From positions 48,625,654 to 48,689,653 of the forward strand of contig NC_084886.1 in NCBI RefSeq assembly GCF_958979055.1: DNA of 64,000 bases, written 5' to 3'. Positions 58,671-64,000 of the stretch are shown in pieces. Within the stretch, counting starts at the first letter, position 1; each line of letters opens with the position of its first letter. Origin of the DNA: Alnus glutinosa (Eukaryota; Streptophyta; Magnoliopsida; Fagales; Betulaceae). The notes under the pieces are model-generated. The model saw only the letters and a list, made by a program, of their open reading frames with translations. It made no database searches and had not been told where the DNA came from. The position numbers were made by a program, and so were the translations under genes.

Positions 58671-58689
58671 GCAAGCTAGTTGGCAATAT

Positions 58690-59675
58690 TTGTAGCGGGA
58701 ATTTGCTCTTCTTATTAATTAAGTAAACTCTGCTCTTGTTAAAATTGATGGTACAGTTATGAAAAAATCCTTTTAAAAACACAAACTCTAAAGGTCAGGT
58801 CAACCCTGTAAAAGACTATGGGCCTTACGCACTCTCAAAAGAAGCCTTGAGAGAGGAGGGATGTCCATGACTTATAAAGTCTACAAGACAAGGATCTCTT
58901 AGCAATGTGAGACACTTTAACAAACCCCCCCAAAAAATAAACAGAAATTCTAATAACAAAAAAATTAATTAAATAGAGGTTAAATTACTAAATCAATTCT
59001 GGTGTTTATAATTAGTCTTATATCAAATTGATCACTAGGGTGAAAAATGTATCTTAAAAAGTCCTCACATTGGCATATTTGCTCAAGCAAATCAAAAAAA
59101 CCTTACCAACAGAAACCTGAAAAGAATTTTGTAGAGAGGTATATATTTTCTAACTTATGCCTAATCATGCCTTATAGATAGAATACACACTCTGTATTTT
59201 TTCTTTTTAGTAGAATCAAGCACATCTTATAAATAGACAACTTAAGTATATCGCTCAACACTCAACATCAATAATATCAGCAATACAAAGTAGAATTTCC
59301 TCAAGAGAACAATGAGCTTTCCGCAAAAATAAAACTTCTATTGCAAGTCGGTGAGCTACACCATTTAAATTAGGTAAGGGACCCTCAATTAAATTTTTTT
59401 CTTAATTATTTTTCCCGTATCAAGGAACAAAAGTGACTTCTAATTATGATTCCGCAAATCGTTCTTATTCGGAATAAATAACCAAACACCCGCGATTATG
59501 TTTTATTAAACAACATTAATACATATGGCATATTGGCCACACTTAAGCAATTTCTTACATACCAAACCCAAACCTATTACATATATATATAATTTTTTTT
59601 TTTTTCAAGTTTTTAATTACTTGTTACAAAAGGTTTGCTATTTTATTTCCAAAGATAAATTGGTATTTATAGCAG
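58690..59675. other. Spacer between array copies B and C
   Basis: AT-rich; no exon 1 of copy B and no other gene recognised. Confidence 0.5.
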
Positions 59676-60946
59676 CTAGTGGTCACCTTTTGCAGCTTTG
59701 TTTTTTATGAGATGAGCTTTGGCAAGTTCTGCAACTTTTGCCAATGGCTCGATATTGACATACGTGGCAATAGCAGCTGCCTCCTCCTCCTTGATATCGT
59801 ACTCAATTGTTGTTTTGATTATGCATGAATCATCCCCCTTCTCAATGATTTCAAAACGAACACGATAAAGAGTAAACCCCACATCAAGATATCCTCCTTC
59901 AATCACTTGCACTTCTTTCAACCGTTTCTCATGATCAACCTTTGTGAACTTCTCTTTTAAGCTACTAAAACCAGGTGTACCTTATTCAATGAAGAAAAAA
60001 AAGGAGTTACATGGAGAAAAATGATGAGTTCAAAAACTCCCATTTTCAATTACAATATTAATAGATCAAAAGGAAAGGCTCGATCGATCGAAAGGATGAT
60101 ATGCTGCACAATACTAATTTCTGAAAGCTTTCGGTTGCTAGTTTGATGCAAGTTTGGTCCATTAGGTTGTCCTTATTGAGTTTAAATATAATAGAAATAA
60201 GGTCATAGCTCTAAAAAAAAGTTACGAATTTGTCGTAATCGCAAGTTCGATCGATTGAACATTAATTTCGATCCATTAAAAAATTGCATTCTCGATCAAA
60301 CATTATCGATCGAAGCTCTAGGGAATTAGTATTGAAGATCGAAGCTCTCGAGAATTAATTAGTACTAAAAAGACCTCATCACTTTGAATCTTGATTGATC
60401 AAACTAGTGATCGAAGCTCTCAGGAATTGGCCGGTATTGAAGAGACCTCATGATCACCTTGATCAATCAAACTAGTGATCGAAGCTCTCTAGAATTAGTA
60501 TCGTGCAACATGTCATAATCCTTTAGATCGATCGATCGAACATTGGCTTTTGATCAATCAAAGTACTCTTCCTCTCAAACTTCTCCATGAAATTATATAT
60601 TGGCAAACTAGTCTACAACACTAGTATATATTATATAGCTAGCAGGCAAAGGCAACACTAATAGCTAGAAACCCTTTTCCCCCTACAAATAGTAGTAGAA
60701 ACTCAACCAAAAAGAGAAAATAAATAAAAATTCACCAGCTTCTATTGGTTAATTTGTGATACCTGTGGCAAATGTTAGCTTGAGAACAGTCCCAACCCCT
60801 CCATCACCTTCTATGACCTCAACTTTCTCAATGATTCCTGAAAACGCTTCTTCAACAACTTTTGCCAACCGAAGCGTGCCGTAGATCTCCCACGCTTCGC
60901 TAGCCACCACGTTCACCTCCACCTCGTGTGAGACTTGCCCGACCAT
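59676..60946 (-). CDS. Bet v 1 / norcoclaurine-synthase-like protein, copy C
   Basis: Exons 60946-60763 and 59980-59676 give 162 residues with the same intron position and phase as copy A. It begins MVGQVSHEVEVNVVASEAWE and carries VIEGDGGVGT, then GTPGFSSLKEKFTKVDHEKR and EGGYLDVGFTLYRVRFEIIE. The tail IKNKAAKGDH is close to copy A. At the exon junction it reads LTFATG where copies A and D have LTFPPG. The intron is rich in ATCGATCGAA and GATCGAAGCTCT repeats. Frame intact; probably functional. Same caveat on ligand as copy A. Confidence 0.92.
60230..60560. repeat. GATCGAAGCTCT-rich intron repeats
   Basis: Four or more diverged repeats of GATCGAAGCTCT followed by AATTAGTATTGAAG-like and GACCTCAT sequence, within the copy C intron. 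Confidence 0.75.
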
Positions 60947-60997
60947 CGTTCTAATTCTCTTAAGGGATGTTTGGGGGCATTAATTAGCTTTCTATGT

Positions 60998-61026
60998 CTC
61001 ATATATATGTATATATATATATATAT
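60998..61026 (-). promoter_or_regulatory. TATA-rich promoter segment, copy C
   Basis: (TA)n run about 50-80 bases upstream of the copy C start codon, followed by CATAGAAAGC on the minus strand, as in copy A. Confidence 0.45.
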
Positions 61027-61029
61027 TCT

Positions 61030-62176
61030 CAAACAGTAGGTAATTAAGGACAATGCCTAATAGTTTATAGCAAAAGTCATTATCCTTACTGCTATAATAT
61101 TTGGAAATTTGGAATATGCTTGTATATGCCATGAACACTAGAACTATTTATATCTAAACTATAAACTAATTATTGTATAAAGTGATAAATGAAAAAGTAT
61201 TATCCTCATCTAAAATGCTAGTAAAACGTATGCACATACATCATGCCTACATGCCTCTATGTTAGGTGCCCAATTTTTTAAGCACAAGCAATTACGTACT
61301 AGAATTAGGATAATTAATTACTTTCCTAAGTTCTCTTTCTTAGCATGCAATTTAGATTTGTCGCATGTAAGGAGAGTCTCTTTCACTAGTGGAACGGCTA
61401 GGTCACCTTACGATCAAGTGTGAGTCCCGCTTTGACTTAATGCGGGTCTAGGGTCAAAGACCAAGTATATATATATATATTTTATTAAATGAAAAAAAAG
61501 GGTTTTTTTGTAATTTTTACAAAAACGTTAGGATTTAAGGTAAGGGGAGGACATTACATCACAATAGAAGTTCGATGGATAAAATTGAGAGTTTTTTTAA
61601 CTTTGAAATGATAGTTTCAAATCGAGTGGAAGATAGAAAATTTTGTAAAGTTTTCCTAAAATTTTTATTTGCAATAAGAACATGAAGATAATCCCTCCTC
61701 AAGCACACGGTAATTGCACTTGTTGGGGATAGTAGTCCCATCACAAAGTCAAGGTGTTATCATGTCATAATTTAGAGTTGTTATTCCACACCCCTACGTT
61801 TCTTCTTTTAAACATAAACCAACAAAAATAATGCATTGCCATTATTTCTATTCTATTTTCTAAAAAAAAATTAAAAAAAAATTAACAACTTTTGACACGA
61901 AACATGTGATTGGATCCACCTCAACCACTAACAAATTATTTTTAACACATTCTAATTTCATGGTGAAACGTGTCAATTATTTCTCACTTTTCGTGACTCA
62001 CTTTCATTGTCTATGAATAGGTTCTCTTAATTTTATACGAAGTGAAAATGTTATAATTTACTGTTTAAATTTTATTTTGTTACATTTAATAATATACATA
62101 ATGTTATGTCTTTTAAATGATGTGATAAAATATTCAATCATGTTATAATATATACATCATTATATCTGTGAAATAT
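61030..62176. other. Spacer between array copies C and D
   Basis: AT-rich, with a (TA)n run near 61467-61480. No gene seen. Confidence 0.5.
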
Positions 62177-62193
62177 AATAAGAATAAAATAAC

Positions 62194-62491
62194 TACCAAG
62201 ATAGTAGTTGAGTTGGTAAGGCAGCGGGAGATAGAGTTCAACTTCCACCCCTCCGTTCTTTCTAGTGGTCGCGGGTTTTAACTCGCTTGCGATAGTAGTC
62301 CGCAAACAAGATGCTACTAAGAAAGGAGTTTTACCAACTTACACTTTGGTACGGACTCGCCTTTCAAGGCAGCAGGTATGGTTTAAATCAAACATTTTAC
62401 GGCGGGTGGGAACCACGATAGTTATGCCCAAAGAGAATAATTATACTAGTCGCTGATTCCCGCCTTTTTATTTAGAAAAAAATAATAATAA
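62194..62491 (+). mobile_element. tRNA-derived SINE
   Basis: A-box-like TAGTTGAGTTGGTAAGG near 62206 and B-box-like GGGTTTTAACTC near 62272, with an A/(TAA)-rich end. A possible 17-bp duplication TAATAAGMATAAAATAA lies at 62177-62193 and 62492-62508 with one mismatch, though it is low-complexity. Longer than the other SINEs here, so a different family. Confidence 0.65.
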
Positions 62492-62662
62492 TAATAAGCA
62501 TAAAATAAATCATTTCTATTTCTACTAAAATGGAGATGATCCTATTTCGTGCATGGTAATAGGGTAGCTTCCACAATTCATTCATAAGTTCTTCCAACAT
62601 TTTTATGCTCGTTGCTTTTTTCCATTAACTCTTAACAATGATTCAAATGTATATATTAATTT

Positions 62663-64000
62663 TTAATCTTTGGCTTTGATGTTCAGAAGATGCTGTTTGG
62701 CAGTTTCTGCAATCTTTGCTAATGGCTCGATGGAGACGAAAGAGACATTGGCGGCATATTCTTCCTTCAACTCATACTCAACTGTTGATTTGATGATGCA
62801 TGAATTCTCCTCCTTCTCTATGATTTCAAAGCGAAAACGGTACGCACTAAATCCGACGTTCAAATTTCCGCCTTCGCACACTTCCGCTTCTTTGATGCGA
62901 TTCTCACGATCAATCTTAGTAAACCTGTCCTTGTAATATGTAATCTCCGGCGTACCTAATGCAATCAAACCACGCTTTATAATCACAATTCAAATCTATA
63001 GTCAATTCCATAAGTAAATTCCGGCAGCTCAATTACAGAAGATCCCAATCCAAATTAGTAACCCTAAGAGAGGGAAGGGAAAGAGGAAATTCAATTACAA
63101 TTCTGTAAATGTCAATCTTTGGGGAAGAAAGACTGCTACTGGAAGCAGAACAGTTTGGATTTTGTTCTGTTTCTGATTAGTTTGGGTGTTCTGCTCAATG
63201 TATAGTTGCTGTATTGTGAGTAGGTTTTTGGGTTTCCCTTTGTGGTGGGGGTTTGGTGAGTTGGTTAGTAGGAAGTTTGGATGTGCGTTGTTTATTGTAT
63301 AGTTTTTTGGGTTCCAGTTTGGTGATATTGTCTGTTTGAGTGTTGAATCCGAATATTATTCGAATTTATTGTGCGAATTACGAGGTTTGACTTTGTGAGA
63401 TAAAATTTGAAAATTTTTGAAAAAGTTGAATAAAATATAATTTGTTTTTGAAAAAAGTTGAATATTATTCTAAATATTATTCAAAACAAACACACCCGCA
63501 TGCTGAAGTGTGATTTGTATTCTTGTGTTTGGAATGAAATTTCTTATATTGATCCAAAATAAATAAATAAATAAATAATTAGAGGGGGGTTCTGAGGCTC
63601 GGGGCAAGTGGGTCTCGTATCCTAAGTTGTTCGGAGCAAGTTTGTCCTGCAACTTTCCTCTTTTAGGCTTCCCAAGTTTTTGTGAATTCACAGTAATAAC
63701 TGAGAATCCAGACCTCGTCGTGCTAGTTTAGATTGATTATGTTCTATGTTTATGCTGATTGTTGGTATGTATGTAGATGGAGGCACTATTAGTGTTATGA
63801 ATATGAAAAATCATTATTAAGAAAATTTGTCATATACCTGGTGGAAATGTAAGTTTGAAAAGGGTTCCAACTCCACCATCACCTTCTAGCAGCTCAATTT
63901 TATCATACATGCCAGGGAGCTCTTTTTCCACAAGTTTTGACAGTCGAAGTGTGCTGTAGAGACCCCATGCTTCGCTCGCTGGGACATGTACCTCCAGCTC
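62663..64000 (-). CDS. Bet v 1 / norcoclaurine-synthase-like protein, copy D (partial)
   Basis: Exon 2 is 62955-62663 and exon 1 runs from 63838 past the window end, so the start codon is not visible. Exon 1 reads ELEVHVPASEAWGLYSTLRL and LLEGDGGVGTLFKLTFPP. Exon 2 begins GTPEITYYKDRFTKIDREN and ends AETAKQHLLNIKAKD. Same intron phase as copies A and C but clearly more diverged (CEGGNLNVGFSAYRFRFEII). The visible frame is intact. Its 882-bp intron contains a repeat (about 63315-63500) also related to sequence at 43670-43870. Confidence 0.9.
63315..63500. repeat. Dispersed AT-rich repeat with inverted-looking ends
   Basis: Contains GAATATTATTCGAA, GTTGAATAAAATATAATTTG and ATTCAAAACAAACA. Shares the GTTGAATAAAATATGATTTATTTTTGAAAA-type core with 43740-43815. 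Likely a MITE remnant. Confidence 0.5.

Overview
The window is nuclear DNA of a flowering plant. It shows short exons in long AT-rich introns with GT-AG borders, plant-only gene families, plant-type LINEs, Copia, hAT, Mutator and Tourist-like elements, tRNA-derived SINEs, and a fragment of plastid ccsA. The gene set fits a woody core eudicot (rosid). I cannot name the genus from sequence alone.

Layout. 1-10,160 (+): 3' half of a SYP2-type syntaxin (Qa-SNARE) gene with a shortened SNARE motif. Its upstream region is filled by a solo LTR that holds an almost intact LINE, plus LINE 3' fragments. One of these is fused to half of an initiator-Met tRNA. 12,865-17,135 (-): a two-exon class A1 heat-shock factor with a SINE just behind its stop. 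18.2-20.2 kb: LINE remnant and repeats. 21,090-21,714 (+): APC13/BONSAI. 22,549-25,294 (-): NAA60-type N-terminal acetyltransferase with two back-to-back uORFs. 27,590-41,353 (-): a 12-exon, probably plastid-targeted pseudokinase. Its 7-kb third intron carries a decayed Copia element that contains plastid ccsA DNA, an hAT MITE and a LINE tail. 42.2-45.0 kb: a SINE, a Mutator-type MITE, and a Mutator-type element inside a Tourist-like element. 45,638-47,849 (+): secreted EXORDIUM/PHI-1-like protein. 50,525-53,601 (+): THO complex subunit 7. 55.5-64.0 kb (-): a tandem array of Bet v 1/norcoclaurine-synthase-like genes, with two complete, one truncated, and one running off the window end.

How the genes relate. 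No operon-like or pathway logic links most of them. They are housekeeping and regulatory genes (vesicle fusion, heat-stress transcription, cell cycle, protein acetylation, mRNA export) separated by transposon-rich DNA. The only true gene family cluster is the Bet v 1-like array, where shared exon borders, intron repeats and promoter-proximal sequence show tandem duplication.

No wholly new biological system is evident. The best second-look items are the half-tRNA/LINE chimera, the plastid-DNA-in-Copia nest inside a probable plastid-protein gene, the pseudokinase itself, the in-frame-shortened syntaxin, and two LINE insertions so short that they keep little more than the tail.
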